Positions 1 to 10,124 are shown, counted from the stretch's first letter. The stretch is DNA of 64,000 bases from Rothia sp. SD9660Na (GCF_030064065.1 NZ_CP125946.1:1054001-1118000), one strand, 5' to 3'. Numbers and translations: made by a program. Notes: generated by a model not told the origin, from the sequence alone.

Positions 1-157
1 ATAGAAGCCTTGACCTGTCGAGTACGCCAAGGAGCAGGGCTCTACCGGGTAACCGAGGATTTCGGTGGACCGACCAAATGCGCGGTCAGGGACCACCGAC
101 AGCAGGCAAGACCCCCGGTGCGGTGGGGGCAAACGAACACAAGGAGAGTGAAGGCTG

Positions 158-3100
158 ATGAGCAGCGAGAAGCCCGAGGTAGTAGAAAACCTCGAAGAAA
201 ACCAGGCTGTAGAAACCACCGGGCAGGCAGATCAGCTTGCCGAGGTTGCCACCGAGGTTGATGAATCTCAGGCCAAGGGGCCCGAAGCCAAGGCACTAGT
301 TGAGACCGAGGGTGCCGAAGGGCCCCAGCAGGCAGAGGCTAATGACCAGCATCAGGCCGCTGAGAGTCCCTCGTCTGAAGAAGAGAAGGCCGAAGAAGAA
401 GCCCCCTCAAGCGAGGCTAGTGATAGTGCCGAAGAGGCGGCTTCAGAAAGCACCGAAGAGCCGGTGGTTCCCCAGAAGAGCCTGCGTGAGCTCAAGGAGG
501 AGGAGCTGGCCCAGGTTAATGCTGCTGTTAGCTCCAACAACCTACTCTTCTACTCGCCCAACATGGACGAAATCATGGAGCAGCTCCGGGCTGAAAAGGA
601 AGCCCGCCGCCAGGCTGAGGAAGCCGAGCGCCGTGAGCGTCGTTTGGCTGACCTGGATCCGGAAATCACCTCCCACCGTCGCCGCCGCCGCCGCAGGGGA
701 GATGCTGACTTAGAATTTGAGGGCGGTACCGATGGCGACCCCGAGGACACCATCGTTAAGGTACGCGCCCCGCGCCTGTCTGACTCCCACAGCACCAACC
801 GGGTCACCGGCGTCCGCGGCTCCACCCGCCTGGAAGCCAAGCGCATCCGTCGCCGCGAAACCCGCGCCACCGGCCGCCGCCGCCAGATCATTACCGAGGC
901 TGAGTTCTTGGCCCGTCGTGAGTCCGTTGACCGCCAGATGCTGGTACGCCAGAAGGACGACCGCATTCAGATTGGCGTGCTTGAAGACGGCGTGCTGGCT
1001 GAGCACTTTGTCTCCAAGACCCAGCAGGACTCCCTGATCGGTAACGTCTACTTGGGTAAGGTTCAGAACGTTCTTCCCTCCATGGAAGCTGCCTTCGTGG
1101 ACATCGGCCGTGGCCGCAACGCCGTTCTCTACGCTGGTGAAGTCAACTGGGACGTCACCGGCCTCGACGGTGCCCCCCGCAAGATCGAAAATGCCCTCAA
1201 GGCAGGCGACTCGGTACTGGTGCAGGTCACCAAAGACCCCGTCGGTCACAAGGGCGCCCGCCTGACCAGCCAGGTCTCCCTGCCCGGCCGCTACCTGGTC
1301 TACGTGCCCGGCGGATCCATGACCGGTATCTCCCGCAAGCTGCCCGACGTTGAGCGTCAGCGCCTGAAGAAGATCCTCAAGGACCGTGTGCCTGAGGACG
1401 CCGGCGTCATTGTCCGCACCGCCGCAGAGGGCGCCAGCGAGGAAGAGCTGAGCAACGACATCAACCGCCTGCGCGTGCAGTGGGAAGAAATTAAGGCCAA
1501 GAGCGAATCCCGCAAAGTTCTGGCCCCCGAACTGCTCTATCAGGAACCCGACCTGACCATCAAGACCGTGCGCGATGTCTTCAACGAAGACTTCACCTCC
1601 ATGATGGTGCAGGGCTCGGACGCCTGGGACTCCATCGAAGCCTACGTCACCTACGTTGCTCCCGACCTACTGGACCGCCTGAAGAAGTGGGAAGAGGACG
1701 ATGACCTCTTTGACCACTACCGGATTGAAGAGCAGCTGGCTAAGGCCCTGGACCGCAAGGTCTACCTGCCCTCCGGCGGCTCCCTGGTCATTGACCGTAC
1801 CGAAGCGATGACCGTGGTGGACGTCAATACCGGCAAGTTCATCGGCTCCGGCGGCAACCTGGAAGAGACCGTCACCAAGAACAACCTGGAAGCAGCCGAA
1901 GAAATCGTCCGCCAGCTACGCCTACGCGATATCGGCGGCATCGTGGTCATCGACTTCATCGACATGGTGCTCGAATCCAACCGTGACCTAGTACTGCGCC
2001 GCTTGGTAGAGTGCCTGGGCCGCGACCGCACCAAGCACCAGGTGGCCGAAGTGACCTCCCTGGGCCTGGTACAGATGACCCGCAAGCGCATGGGCACCGG
2101 CCTGCTCGAAGTCTTCTCAGAACCCTGTGAAGCCTGTGCTGGCCGCGGTATTCTCGTGCACGACCAGCCCCTCAAGGGCCGCTCTGGTGGTGCCAGCGAC
2201 TTCATCCACCGTGCCGAGCGCGATGACCGCAAGCGCTACCGCAACCAGAAGACCCAAAACCGCCACGACTTCACCGAGGTCGACGAAGAGACCGAGCAGA
2301 AGACTGAGGCTCGCAAGGCTGCTCTGGCCAACATTGTTGCCGCCAGCTCCCACCACGGGGACGAGCAGGAAGAAACTGAGTCCAAGTCAGCCCGCAAGCG
2401 TAAGCGCCGCAAGCGCAATCGCCGTGCCGAGGTGGGGAGTGAGCTGGAAAACCAGCAGGGTCAGGACGCCCGCGGTGAGCAGGTGCTCACTATTGGCGAT
2501 GAGGTCATTGAGCTGCCCACCGGTGTAGAGGCAGAATCTGAAGAGAACATGGGGGAGCAGGGCTCCTTCACTCTCGAATCTCTGGCTGCTGTTTTTGACA
2601 CCGAAGCTGAGGCTGACACCGAGGCCGAAGTGCGTTCCGAGGAACGCTCAAAGGGCCGGAACCAGTCCAAGCGCCGAGGCGGCAAGAAGCGGGAAGACAT
2701 CTCAGCAGATGACTTCTCCGTCAACTCCGATGCCTCACTCGATGTAGACCCCGAAGTTGACTCCCGCTTCACTCAGAACTCATCACGTCTCGACGCGATT
2801 CGTGCCGGTGAAGCCCGTGCCCGCGCCTCCCAAAAGGCCGGACGCGACTATGAGCCGCGCGAGGGCGAAGAAGCAGCAAACTCAGGTGAGCGCTCTGGCC
2901 GTAACGACCGAGCCGGCCGTGCAGACCGCACCGACCGCCACGGCACCCGCAACCAGGACGGGTCAGGCAAGGGCCGCACCCGCAAGCCCCGCCGCGCCTC
3001 AAGCACCGACGTCAAGTACGTCGCCCCCATCGAGGTCGCAGCAGACCCGACCGTCACCGGTGTTGCCATCCCCGGCAAGAAGGTTGAAGCACCCGGTGAA

Positions 3101-3352
3101 ACCCCCGCCGAGGCGTCCGCACCCGCAGCAGCTACCAGCGAAGCACCCCGCAAGAAGCGCCGCTCCCGCCGCGCCGTCAGCTCAGGTGCCGGCTCCACCG
3201 AGGTACGCACCGAAGAGGTCAAGGCCGCAACCGGTAGCTCCGTAGTCGCCAGCATCGACCAGGCTACTAAGCCCGCCGCATCCAGCGATGACGCCCCCGT
3301 CATGCTCGGCGTCGGCGTCTCAGCTGCAGATATCAAGCGTGTAGGTAACTAA
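158..3352 (+). CDS. rne: Ribonuclease E/G family endoribonuclease
   Basis: Endoribonuclease of the RNase E/G family, which cuts single-stranded AU-rich RNA in mRNA decay and rRNA processing. Seen: a 1064-residue protein with an acidic Glu/Ala-rich N-terminal arm (about 1-260), an S1-type RNA-binding segment (about 268-365), the metal-binding DVNTG and DFIDM motifs (about 550 and 598), the zinc-link motif CEACAGRG (about 657), and then a long Arg/Lys/Glu-rich disordered tail. The central catalytic core flanked by two disordered arms is the usual actinobacterial layout. ATG start is preceded by AAGGAGAG. It lies directly upstream of rplU-rpmA-obg, the usual actinobacterial order. Confidence 0.96.
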   Translation: MSSEKPEVVENLEENQAVETTGQADQLAEVATEVDESQAKGPEAKALVETEGAEGPQQAEANDQHQAAESPSSEEEKAEEEAPSSEASDSAEEAASESTEEPVVPQKSLRELKEEELAQVNAAVSSNNLLFYSPNMDEIMEQLRAEKEARRQAEEAERRERRLADLDPEITSHRRRRRRRGDADLEFEGGTDGDPEDTIVKVRAPRLSDSHSTNRVTGVRGSTRLEAKRIRRRETRATGRRRQIITEAEFLARRESVDRQMLVRQKDDRIQIGVLEDGVLAEHFVSKTQQDSLIGNVYLGKVQNVLPSMEAAFVDIGRGRNAVLYAGEVNWDVTGLDGAPRKIENALKAGDSVLVQVTKDPVGHKGARLTSQVSLPGRYLVYVPGGSMTGISRKLPDVERQRLKKILKDRVPEDAGVIVRTAAEGASEEELSNDINRLRVQWEEIKAKSESRKVLAPELLYQEPDLTIKTVRDVFNEDFTSMMVQGSDAWDSIEAYVTYVAPDLLDRLKKWEEDDDLFDHYRIEEQLAKALDRKVYLPSGGSLVIDRTEAMTVVDVNTGKFIGSGGNLEETVTKNNLEAAEEIVRQLRLRDIGGIVVIDFIDMVLESNRDLVLRRLVECLGRDRTKHQVAEVTSLGLVQMTRKRMGTGLLEVFSEPCEACAGRGILVHDQPLKGRSGGASDFIHRAERDDRKRYRNQKTQNRHDFTEVDEETEQKTEARKAALANIVAASSHHGDEQEETESKSARKRKRRKRNRRAEVGSELENQQGQDARGEQVLTIGDEVIELPTGVEAESEENMGEQGSFTLESLAAVFDTEAEADTEAEVRSEERSKGRNQSKRRGGKKREDISADDFSVNSDASLDVDPEVDSRFTQNSSRLDAIRAGEARARASQKAGRDYEPREGEEAANSGERSGRNDRAGRADRTDRHGTRNQDGSGKGRTRKPRRASSTDVKYVAPIEVAADPTVTGVAIPGKKVEAPGETPAEASAPAAATSEAPRKKRRSRRAVSSGAGSTEVRTEEVKAATGSSVVASIDQATKPAASSDDAPVMLGVGVSAADIKRVGN

Positions 3353-3353
3353 A

Positions 3354-3470
3354 GATCCGGGGAATAAAAGGCCCCTCCGCCGACTAACCTTCTTGCTGAT
3401 TCGCTGGCGCTCATAAGCAATTCATGCCAGACCCAGCCAGTCGGCTTCGGGGCCTTCACCTCCCCGGATC
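3354..3470 (+). other. Large nested inverted repeat, candidate structured RNA in rne 3' region
   Basis: Three nested perfect complementary arm pairs: 3354-3363 with 3461-3470 (10 bp), 3368-3375 with 3449-3456 (8 bp) and 3379-3385 with 3439-3445 (7 bp). The 53-nt apical region holds two interleaved 5-bp complements (3393-3397 with 3416-3420; 3404-3408 with 3426-3430), a possible pseudoknot. It begins 2 nt after the rne stop. No coding ORF explains it. The rest of the 386-nt gap to rplU holds the terminator at 3498-3534 and an unassigned leader. Confidence 0.6.
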
Positions 3471-3497
3471 CTGAGTGGTTCACCACATATCTTGCTC

Positions 3498-3534
3498 AGC
3501 ACCGGCTCACCACGTAAACTGGTGAGTCGGTGCT
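3498..3534 (+). terminator. Hairpin terminator after rne
   Basis: A 15-bp stem (one G-U pair) between AGCACCGGCTCACCA and TGGTGAGTCGGTGCT with a 7-nt loop, followed by GTTTCC. It probably ends the rne transcript and separates it from rplU. The U tract is weak, so efficiency is uncertain. Confidence 0.65.
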
Positions 3535-3738
3535 GTTTCCACAAGCAAGCGTTAGCGTGGACTCAGCTAGGCATATTCCACCCGGGATAAGGCCACACCA
3601 TCTCAAAACGACAGAGCCTGAAACCGCCCGGTACGTACTGAGCAAACCGGGTCACCACCTTGCTGTTGAGCCCGAGTTCCTTTCAGGAAGACTCGTTTTG
3701 AACCATTAAAATGACGTCAAGAAGAAGTGAGTTCCCAA

Positions 3739-4050
3739 GTGGCATACGCAATTGTCCGCGCTGGCGGCCGCCAGGAAAAGGTCTCAGTTGGAGACCTGGT
3801 TACCCTTGACCGCGTCGCTGGCGAGCCCGGTAGCACCATTGAGCTGCCCGTGCTGATGCTGGTTGACGGCGACAAGGTCACCGTTGATGCAAAGTCCCTG
3901 GCTTCAGCCAAGGTCACCGCAGAAAAGATCGAAGACCTCCGCGGTCCCAAGATCGTTATTCAGAAGTACAAGAACAAGACCGGCTACAAGAAGCGTCAGG
4001 GCTTCCGCGCCGAACTGACCACCGTTAAGATCACCGCGATCAACGCATAA
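3739..4050 (+). CDS. rplU: 50S ribosomal protein L21
   Basis: Structural protein of the large ribosomal subunit that contacts 23S rRNA. Seen: the L21 signature from the N-terminus ([14 protein letters not shown]) through the C-terminal GYKKRQGFR segment; 103 residues, normal for the family. I chose GTG at 3739 because homologues begin directly with [10 protein letters not shown]; the in-frame GTG at 3727 would add four residues (MSSQ) unlike the family. It precedes rpmA by 53 nt, the almost universal L21-L27 pairing, and both probably share one transcript with obg nearby. Confidence 0.95.
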   Translation: MAYAIVRAGGRQEKVSVGDLVTLDRVAGEPGSTIELPVLMLVDGDKVTVDAKSLASAKVTAEKIEDLRGPKIVIQKYKNKTGYKKRQGFRAELTTVKITAINA

Positions 4051-4103
4051 GTTCAGCTTAGACTGGTTTTATCCCAACATTCTTTGACCTAAGGTAGGCA
4101 TCA

Positions 4104-4361
4104 ATGGCACATAAGAAGGGCGCAAGCTCCACCCGTAACGGCCGTGACTCAAACCCCCAGTACCTCGGTGTTAAGCGCTACGGCGGCGAGACCGTCAACG
4201 CAGGCGAAATCCTCGTTCGTCAGCGCGGCACCCACTTCCACCCCGGCAACAACGTAGGCCGCGGTGGCGACGACACCCTGTTCGCTCTGGCAGCAGGTAA
4301 GGTCGAATTCGGTACCCGCAAGGGCCGCAAGGTAGTCAACATCCTTGCAGCCGCTGAGTAA
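4104..4361 (+). CDS. rpmA: 50S ribosomal protein L27
   Basis: Large-subunit ribosomal protein whose N-terminal tail reaches the peptidyl transferase centre. Seen: start [16 protein letters not shown], the conserved [18 protein letters not shown] block, and 85 residues, all as expected. The N-terminus begins directly with the mature AHKKG sequence, so there is no cleaved leader of the Firmicutes type. ATG start. Followed by a strong terminator before obg. Confidence 0.97.
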   Translation: MAHKKGASSTRNGRDSNPQYLGVKRYGGETVNAGEILVRQRGTHFHPGNNVGRGGDDTLFALAAGKVEFGTRKGRKVVNILAAAE

Positions 4362-4385
4362 GGCCTAAACACCTCACCTCAGTAG

Positions 4386-4419
4386 AAGGGCGATTACGGG
4401 GCAACTCGTAATCGCCCTT
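4386..4419 (+). terminator. Rho-independent terminator after rpmA
   Basis: A 13-bp stem AAGGGCGATTACG / CGTAATCGCCCTT with an 8-nt loop, running into TTTTG. It closes the rplU-rpmA unit. Confidence 0.85.
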
Positions 4420-4544
4420 TTGCGTACCTCACCTCCGCAAAGCCGCCCCGCGGGCGTCCGCCCGTAAACCAGAGGGGGACCGGCGTCGGGGCGACCCTGT
4501 AGACTAGATAACCAAACCAAACTTTTTTGAAGGAGCTTGCACTC

Positions 4545-6152
4545 GTGGCAGAATTTGTAGATCGCGTGGTCCTACACGTAACCGGTGGGCACGGTGGGCA
4601 CGGCTGTGTCTCGGTTCGCCGTGAGAAGTTTAAGCCCCTCGGCGGCCCCAACGGCGGTAACGGCGGCAAGGGCGGCGACGTCATCCTGCGCGTAAACGCC
4701 CAGATCACCACCCTGCTCGAATACCACCACAGCCCCCACCAGAGCGCCCCCAACGGCGACATCGGGCGAGGAGATATGTCCCACGGCTTCAACGGCCAAG
4801 ACCTGATTCTGCCCGTACCCCAAGGCACCGTGGTCAAGGACCGCGACGGCAACGTGCTGGCCGACCTGGTGCGCATCGGTGACGAATTCGTTGCAGCTGA
4901 AGGCGGCATCGGCGGTAAGGGCAACGCCGCCCTGGCCTCCACCAAACGCAAGGCCCCCGGTTTTGCCCTGCTCGGTATTCCCGGTTCAACTCGCGATATC
5001 GTGCTGGAACTTAAGTCCATCGCAGACATTGCCCTGGTGGGCTACCCCTCAGCCGGTAAGTCCTCCCTCATTGCAGCTATTTCTGCAGCTCGCCCCAAGA
5101 TCGCTGACTACCCCTTCACCACCCTGATTCCCAACCTGGGTGTGGTGCAGGCTGGCGATACCCGCTACACCGTAGCCGATGTTCCCGGCCTGATTGAAGG
5201 TGCCTCCGAAGGTAAGGGCCTGGGCCACCGCTTCCTGCGCCACGTGGAGCGCTCCAGCGCCCTGGTGCACGTGATTGACTGCGCCACCCTAGAGCCCAAC
5301 CGCGACCCCATCAGCGACTTCGACGTGATTCGTGGGGAACTTGAAAACTACGAGGTTGACCCCACCGCCGGCGTCACCGTGCCCCTCAACGAGCGCCCCC
5401 AGATTATCGTGCTCAACAAGATCGACGTGCCCGAAGCGCGCGAGCTGGCCGAGTTCGTCCGCCCCATGTTTGAAGAGCGCGGCTACCGGGTCTTTGAAAT
5501 CTCAACCGCCTCCCACGAAGGTCTCAAGCAGCTGACCTTCGCTATGGCAGAGCTCGTTGAAGCAGACCGCAAGGCCCGCAAGAAGAGTAAGAGCGCCCCC
5601 GCAGAAGACGTTGCCGTGGTCAAGCCCAAGGGCTTCCGCTCCAAGAAGCGCCAGGAATTCATCATCCGCAAGGAAGAGCGCAATCTTGAGCCCCTCTTCC
5701 GCGTCATCGGTGAGAAGCCTGAGCGCTGGATTAAGCAGACCGACTTCAACAACGACGAAGCTGTGGGCTACCTGGCTGACCGCCTCAACCGCCTGGGCGT
5801 TGAAGATGAGCTCTTCAAGGCCGGTGCTGTTGCCGGTGACGCTGTGGTGATCGGTGAAGAAGTGGACGCCGTGGTCTTTGACTGGGAGCCCACCATGGTT
5901 GGCGGCGCCGAGCTGCTCTCATCCCCGCGCGGTACCGATGCCCGCCTTGAGGAAATCATTCGCCCTACCCGTGCCCAGCGCAAGGCTGAGTTCCACGAGC
6001 GTATGGACGCCAAGGCTGAGGCCCGTGCCGAGCTTGAGGCTGAGCGCGTGGCGGGTATCTGGACCGAGTCTGTCGACGAGGCCCGCGCCGCTAAGGCCAA
6101 GGCAGCTAAGGCTGAAAAGCGGGCTGCCAAGCGCGCGGCAGAGGAAGAGTAA
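4545..6152 (+). CDS. obg: Obg/CgtA family GTPase
   Basis: Essential GTPase that binds the large ribosomal subunit and links ribosome assembly to growth. Seen: glycine-rich Obg fold (1-158) with repeated GGxGG turns, then the G domain with P-loop GYPSAGKSS (about 165), DVPGLIEGA (about 211) and NKID (about 290), a C-terminal OCT domain (about 360-455) and an Ala/Lys/Glu-rich tail of about 80 residues, as in other actinobacteria. GTG at 4545 is preferred: AAGGAG ends 9 nt upstream, and MAEFVDRV matches family N-termini; the in-frame TTG at 4527 would overlap that ribosome-binding site. Confidence 0.96.
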   Translation: MAEFVDRVVLHVTGGHGGHGCVSVRREKFKPLGGPNGGNGGKGGDVILRVNAQITTLLEYHHSPHQSAPNGDIGRGDMSHGFNGQDLILPVPQGTVVKDRDGNVLADLVRIGDEFVAAEGGIGGKGNAALASTKRKAPGFALLGIPGSTRDIVLELKSIADIALVGYPSAGKSSLIAAISAARPKIADYPFTTLIPNLGVVQAGDTRYTVADVPGLIEGASEGKGLGHRFLRHVERSSALVHVIDCATLEPNRDPISDFDVIRGELENYEVDPTAGVTVPLNERPQIIVLNKIDVPEARELAEFVRPMFEERGYRVFEISTASHEGLKQLTFAMAELVEADRKARKKSKSAPAEDVAVVKPKGFRSKKRQEFIIRKEERNLEPLFRVIGEKPERWIKQTDFNNDEAVGYLADRLNRLGVEDELFKAGAVAGDAVVIGEEVDAVVFDWEPTMVGGAELLSSPRGTDARLEEIIRPTRAQRKAEFHERMDAKAEARAELEAERVAGIWTESVDEARAAKAKAAKAEKRAAKRAAEEE

Positions 6153-6204
6153 GAGGGGCTAGGGCGGTTTTCTTCGCCCCGCTCTTATTTCACTATGTGT
6201 AAGG

Positions 6205-6235
6205 AGTCGCCCCGGGTAGTGTGCCCGGGGCGACT
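6205..6235 (+). terminator. Hairpin between obg and proB
   Basis: A perfect 12-bp GC-rich stem AGTCGCCCCGGG / CCCGGGGCGACT with a 7-nt loop. No U tract follows, so it may be a weak or factor-dependent terminator. Confidence 0.6.
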
Positions 6236-6286
6236 CTGCTCTATATTCATAGAAGCTAAAGTTAACACTTTAAGGGAGCTAATCAA

Positions 6287-7477
6287 TTGGATTTGAAGGA
6301 CGCCTTCCAGGCTAGCGCCGAGTCACGCGGCAAGCACCGCCGCAGCCCCATCATCGAACGCTCCGACATGCCACGGGCTAAGCGGATCGTGGTGAAGGTG
6401 GGTTCTTCGTCCCTGACCTCCATCGAAAACTCCCTGGACGAGCTGGCTATCGCCACTATCTCCGATGTGCTGGCTAAGAAGAAAAAAGAGCACCCCTCTA
6501 TCGAGCTGGTCTTTGTGTCCTCGGGTGCTATCGCTGCCGGCCTGGCCCCGCTGGGCCTGTCGCGCCGTCCTAAAGATTTGGCAACCCAGCAGGCGGCGGC
6601 GTCCGTCGGCCAGTCCTTACTGATGAGCCGCTATACCGATATCTTTACCCGCTACGGCGTTACCGTTTCCCAGGTGCTGCTGACTGCCGAAGACCTCATG
6701 GCCCGGGACCGCTACCAGAACGCCCACCGCCAGTTAGAGCGCCTGCTTGATTTGGGGGTCATGCCCATTATCAACGAGAACGATGCGGTAGCTACCCGCG
6801 AAATCCGCTTCGGCGATAATGACCGTATCGCGGCCCTTGTGGCCCACACCGTCAAAGCCGACGCCCTGCTTCTGCTCTCGGACGTGGATGCCCTCTACAC
6901 CCGCCACCCCGACCAGGGCGGCGAGCGTGTGAGCAGCGTGCGTAACGAAGCTGACCTGGCTGGTCTGTCGATTGGGTCGGTGGGGTCTGCCGGTGTGGGC
7001 TCCGGTGGTATGGTGACGAAGGTGAAGGCTGCCCAGGTGGCGGCGGCGTCCGGAATTCCTGCCCTGGTGACCAGCGCGGCTCACGCCCGCGCCGCTTTTG
7101 CCGGTGAGGACGTCGGCACCTGGTTCTACGCCACCGGCGAGCGCCGCCCGGTGCAGACCCTCTGGCTGGAGCATCTGGCCGATATTGAGGGCTCAATTAC
7201 CGTGGATGCGGGTGCTGCTGCCGCCCTGCGCCGCCGTCGTTCTCTGCTGGCAGCCGGTGTGCTGGGTGTTCAGGGCTCGTTTGAGGGTGGTAGCCCCGTG
7301 GTGATCGTTGATGAGGGCGGCGAGGTGCTGGCTCATGCCCTGAGTTCTTATACTGCCGGTGAGACCGCCCAGATGGTGGGTCTGCACACCGAGCAGATTC
7401 AGCGCACTATGGGGGAGACCTACGACGGTACGGTAGCGCACGCCGATAATATTGCGCTGGTGGCCCCCACCCAGTAG
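6287..7477 (+). CDS. proB: Glutamate 5-kinase
   Basis: First step of proline synthesis: phosphorylates glutamate to glutamyl-5-phosphate. Seen: amino-acid kinase domain (about 28-285) opening with RIVVKVGSSSLT, the QVLLT and NENDAV segments, the substrate-loop region GSGGMVTKVKAA, and a C-terminal PUA domain (about 303-385). TTG at 6287 has AAGGGAG 9 nt upstream and gives 396 residues with a 27-residue basic extension; ATG at 6368 (MPRAKRIVVK) would match the usual family start but lacks a clear ribosome-binding site. proA, the next enzyme, follows. Confidence 0.94.
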   Translation: MDLKDAFQASAESRGKHRRSPIIERSDMPRAKRIVVKVGSSSLTSIENSLDELAIATISDVLAKKKKEHPSIELVFVSSGAIAAGLAPLGLSRRPKDLATQQAAASVGQSLLMSRYTDIFTRYGVTVSQVLLTAEDLMARDRYQNAHRQLERLLDLGVMPIINENDAVATREIRFGDNDRIAALVAHTVKADALLLLSDVDALYTRHPDQGGERVSSVRNEADLAGLSIGSVGSAGVGSGGMVTKVKAAQVAAASGIPALVTSAAHARAAFAGEDVGTWFYATGERRPVQTLWLEHLADIEGSITVDAGAAAALRRRRSLLAAGVLGVQGSFEGGSPVVIVDEGGEVLAHALSSYTAGETAQMVGLHTEQIQRTMGETYDGTVAHADNIALVAPTQ

Positions 7478-7572
7478 TAATCACCGGCCCCAGTAATACT
7501 GGGCCCTTGCGCGGGTGCGGCGGTAGGATAGTTTCAAGGTTGTTCAACCCCCCTATACATAAGGAGACGCTC

Positions 7573-8856
7573 ATGGGCGAGCAGGTACACGTGAGTGACG
7601 ATGTGATGCGGCAGGTCACCGATATGGCGGTGGATGCCCGTATCGCCTCCCGCCGTCTGGCCAAGGCCGATACCCGGTGGAAGAACCGGGCTTTGCTAGC
7701 TGTTGCCGATTCACTCGAAAAGCATTCGGCGGTGATTATTGAGCAGAACGCCCAGGATCTTGAACGGGAGCGGGAAGCCGGTATGAGCGAGGCTATGCTG
7801 GACCGCCTGCGCTTGACCGAGCACCGGGTAGTTGAGCTTGCGGACGCCCTGCGCGAGCTGGTTGCCCTGCCCGACCCGGTGGGGGAGCTGGTGCGCGGTT
7901 CAACCCTGCCGAACGGCCTGCGGATGCAGCAGGTGCGGGTGCCCCTGGGCGTGGTGGGCGCTATTTATGAGGCTCGCCCCAATGTAACGGTTGATATCGC
8001 TGGCTTAGCTATTAAGGCCGGTAACGCGGTGATGCTGCGCGGCGGTTCAGCTGCTGCCAAGAGCAACCAGGTGATTGTTCGTATTATCCGCGATGCCCTG
8101 CACGCTACCGGCCTGCCGATTGACTCGGTGCAGTCGGTGGACGAGTTCGGCCGTGAGGGCGCTGCGGCCATGATGCTTTCCCGCGGTCACATTGATGTGC
8201 TGATTCCCCGTGGTGGGCACAGCCTGATTCAGTCGGTGGTGCAGAACGCTAAGGTGCCGGTGATTGAGACCGGTGAGGGTAACTGCCACATCTTCCTCGA
8301 TGTCACCGCCGACCCGGAAAAATCCGCGGAGATTCTGGTGAATGCTAAGACCCAGCGGCCCGGTACCTGTAACACTGTAGAAACCCTGCTGCTGGCCGAG
8401 GGCGCGAAAGCCGCTCCGGGCGTCCTTGCGGCCCTGGCTAAGGCGGGGGTAACCCTGCATGCGGACGCCGCCACCCGCGCCATCCTGCCCGAGGGCGCAG
8501 ACGCGGTAGAAGCAACCGAGGAGGACTGGGCCACCGAATACGGCTCCCTGGACCTAGCGGTTAAGACAGTGCCCGATGTTCGCGCAGCTATCGCCCATAT
8601 TCGCGAATACTCGACCGGCCACTCCGAGGCGATTCTGACCAACGACATCGCCAATGCCGAGAAGTTTATTCGCGACGTTGACTCCGCGGCGGTGTACGTG
8701 AACGCCTCCACCCGATTTACGGACGGCGGCCAATTCGGCCTGGGGGCTGAGGTTGGCATCTCGACCCAGAAACTGCACGCCCGCGGCCCCATGGGCCTAG
8801 AACAGCTCACCACCACCAAGTGGATCGTGCGCGGCGACTGGCACAGCCGCGACTAA
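7573..8856 (+). CDS. proA: Gamma-glutamyl phosphate reductase
   Basis: NADPH-dependent second step of proline synthesis, reducing glutamyl-5-phosphate to the semialdehyde. Seen: aldehyde-dehydrogenase fold with the IYEARPNVTVD segment, the catalytic cysteine in RPGTCNTVETLL (about residue 266) and the C-terminal FGLGAEVGIST block; 427 residues, normal length. ATG at 7573 has AAGGAG 6 nt upstream and is preferred to the upstream in-frame TTG at 7507. It follows proB by 95 nt and may be co-transcribed with it. Confidence 0.96.
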   Translation: MGEQVHVSDDVMRQVTDMAVDARIASRRLAKADTRWKNRALLAVADSLEKHSAVIIEQNAQDLEREREAGMSEAMLDRLRLTEHRVVELADALRELVALPDPVGELVRGSTLPNGLRMQQVRVPLGVVGAIYEARPNVTVDIAGLAIKAGNAVMLRGGSAAAKSNQVIVRIIRDALHATGLPIDSVQSVDEFGREGAAAMMLSRGHIDVLIPRGGHSLIQSVVQNAKVPVIETGEGNCHIFLDVTADPEKSAEILVNAKTQRPGTCNTVETLLLAEGAKAAPGVLAALAKAGVTLHADAATRAILPEGADAVEATEEDWATEYGSLDLAVKTVPDVRAAIAHIREYSTGHSEAILTNDIANAEKFIRDVDSAAVYVNASTRFTDGGQFGLGAEVGISTQKLHARGPMGLEQLTTTKWIVRGDWHSRD

Positions 8857-8874
8857 AAGCAGAAAAATCGCACC

Positions 8875-8920
8875 TGCTACCGGGTAAAGTCCCGCTCATA
8901 GAGCGCGAAACCCGGTAGCA
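8875..8920 (+). terminator. Hairpin after proA
   Basis: An 11-bp stem TGCTACCGGGT / ACCCGGTAGCA enclosing an inner GCTC/GAGC stem. No clear U tract. Confidence 0.5.
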
Positions 8921-8987
8921 TGGTAATAAACCCATACTTGACCGCACTGGCGCGGCCACACACCGCCCAGCCTCGAAAGGTACACAC

Positions 8988-9236
8988 ATGTTTTCATCTG
9001 TACTTGCATCAGGCTCCACCGCACTTGCCTCAGAAGAAGGTAGCCACCAGCTCGAACTGCTCGGCATGCCCACCTACTGGTTCGCTATTATCGGCTTCAT
9101 TGTCTTCGGCATTCTCTTCCTCATTACCATCTCATTCTCAGGCCGCGGCGTTGTACGCCCCGACCATGCAGCAGACCACCTCTCCCACGAAGAGACCGAT
9201 GCCCTGCGCGACTACCAGAGCAAGCACAAGCGCTAA
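8988..9236 (+). CDS. Small single-pass membrane protein
   Basis: 82 residues; not assigned to a named family. Seen: a short N-terminal region, one transmembrane segment (about 31-50, WFAIIGFIVFGILFLITI) and a hydrophilic His/Asp-rich tail. A small membrane protein at this position between proA and nadD is common in Micrococcales, which supports it as a real gene; its role is unknown. ATG start with GAAAGG upstream. A strong hairpin follows at 9253-9307. Confidence 0.75.
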   Translation: MFSSVLASGSTALASEEGSHQLELLGMPTYWFAIIGFIVFGILFLITISFSGRGVVRPDHAADHLSHEETDALRDYQSKHKR

Positions 9237-9252
9237 ACTTTTCTCCACCACA

Positions 9253-9307
9253 CTTCGGCGCGGTGCCCGCACCACCCGGTAACCGGGGGAGCGGGCCCGC
9301 GCCGAAG
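9253..9307 (+). terminator. GC-rich hairpin before nadD
   Basis: Long stem of CTTCGGCGCGG-t-GCCCGC (9253-9270) with GCGGGC-c-CGCGCCGAAG (9291-9307), one mismatch. No U tract. It may terminate the small membrane-protein transcript or act as an mRNA-stabilising fold. Confidence 0.5.
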
Positions 9308-9336
9308 CCGTACATACAAAAGCGAGCAGGAGACCC

Positions 9337-10032
9337 GTGATTCGTCCCGCCCATGAAATCCGACGTGAGCTCGGTATCCCCGAACCCGACCCCGCCACCA
9401 CCCGCGTGGGGGTCATGGGTGGCACCTTCGACCCCATTCACCACGGGCACCTGGTTGCGGCCAGCGAAGTCGCTGCCGTGCTCAGTCTCGACGAAGTAAT
9501 TTTCGTGCCCACCGGCAACCCCTGGCAGAAGGCCAACAAACAGGTCACCGCCCCCGAGCACCGCTACCTGATGACGGTGATTGCCACCGCTTCTAACCCC
9601 CGCTTCACCGTAAGCCGGGTCGATATTGACCGCCAGGGCCCTACCTTCACCATCGATACCCTCACCGACCTACGAACCGAGCGCCCCAACGTCGAGCTCT
9701 TCTTCATCACCGGTGCCGACGCCATGAGCCAAATTACCACCTGGAAGGACGCCCACAAGATGTGGGACCTCGCCACCTTCGTGGCGGTCACCCGCCCCGG
9801 CCACGAACTGACCGTGCCCGAAGAAGCGCAGGGGCGCGTCCGCGTCATCGAAATACCGGCCATGGCCATCTCGTCGACCGACATTCGCGACCGCGCTCGC
9901 AACGACCTGCCTGTCTGGTACCTGGTGCCCGATGGGGTAGTGCAGTACATCAATAAATACAGCCTCTACACCGGCGACGACACCGGCACCTCGGGCAGCG
10001 GCTACGTAGCTGGCCTGCCCCGGCTGAAATAA
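9337..10032 (+). CDS. nadD: Nicotinate-nucleotide adenylyltransferase
   Basis: Converts nicotinate mononucleotide and ATP to deamido-NAD in NAD synthesis. Seen: nucleotidyltransferase motif [13 protein letters not shown] (about 27-39), and the C-terminal ISSTDIRDR motif (about 178-186); 231 residues with a 25-residue N-terminal extension typical of actinobacteria. GTG start at 9337 with GCAGGAG upstream. It heads the conserved nadD-hypothetical-rsfS cluster. Confidence 0.95.
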   Translation: MIRPAHEIRRELGIPEPDPATTRVGVMGGTFDPIHHGHLVAASEVAAVLSLDEVIFVPTGNPWQKANKQVTAPEHRYLMTVIATASNPRFTVSRVDIDRQGPTFTIDTLTDLRTERPNVELFFITGADAMSQITTWKDAHKMWDLATFVAVTRPGHELTVPEEAQGRVRVIEIPAMAISSTDIRDRARNDLPVWYLVPDGVVQYINKYSLYTGDDTGTSGSGYVAGLPRLK

Positions 10033-10124
10033 AACCAAAGACCACCTCGGCTAAGAACCTTCACCACTTGTCTGGGTTGATAGCATTAACCACAAGAACC
10101 AGGCATCCCACTCAAGGAAACACT

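Noticed and set aside
1..157. Possible gene before rne (short ORFs on both strands)
   Set aside because: No family resemblance and no start context; best explained as rne leader.
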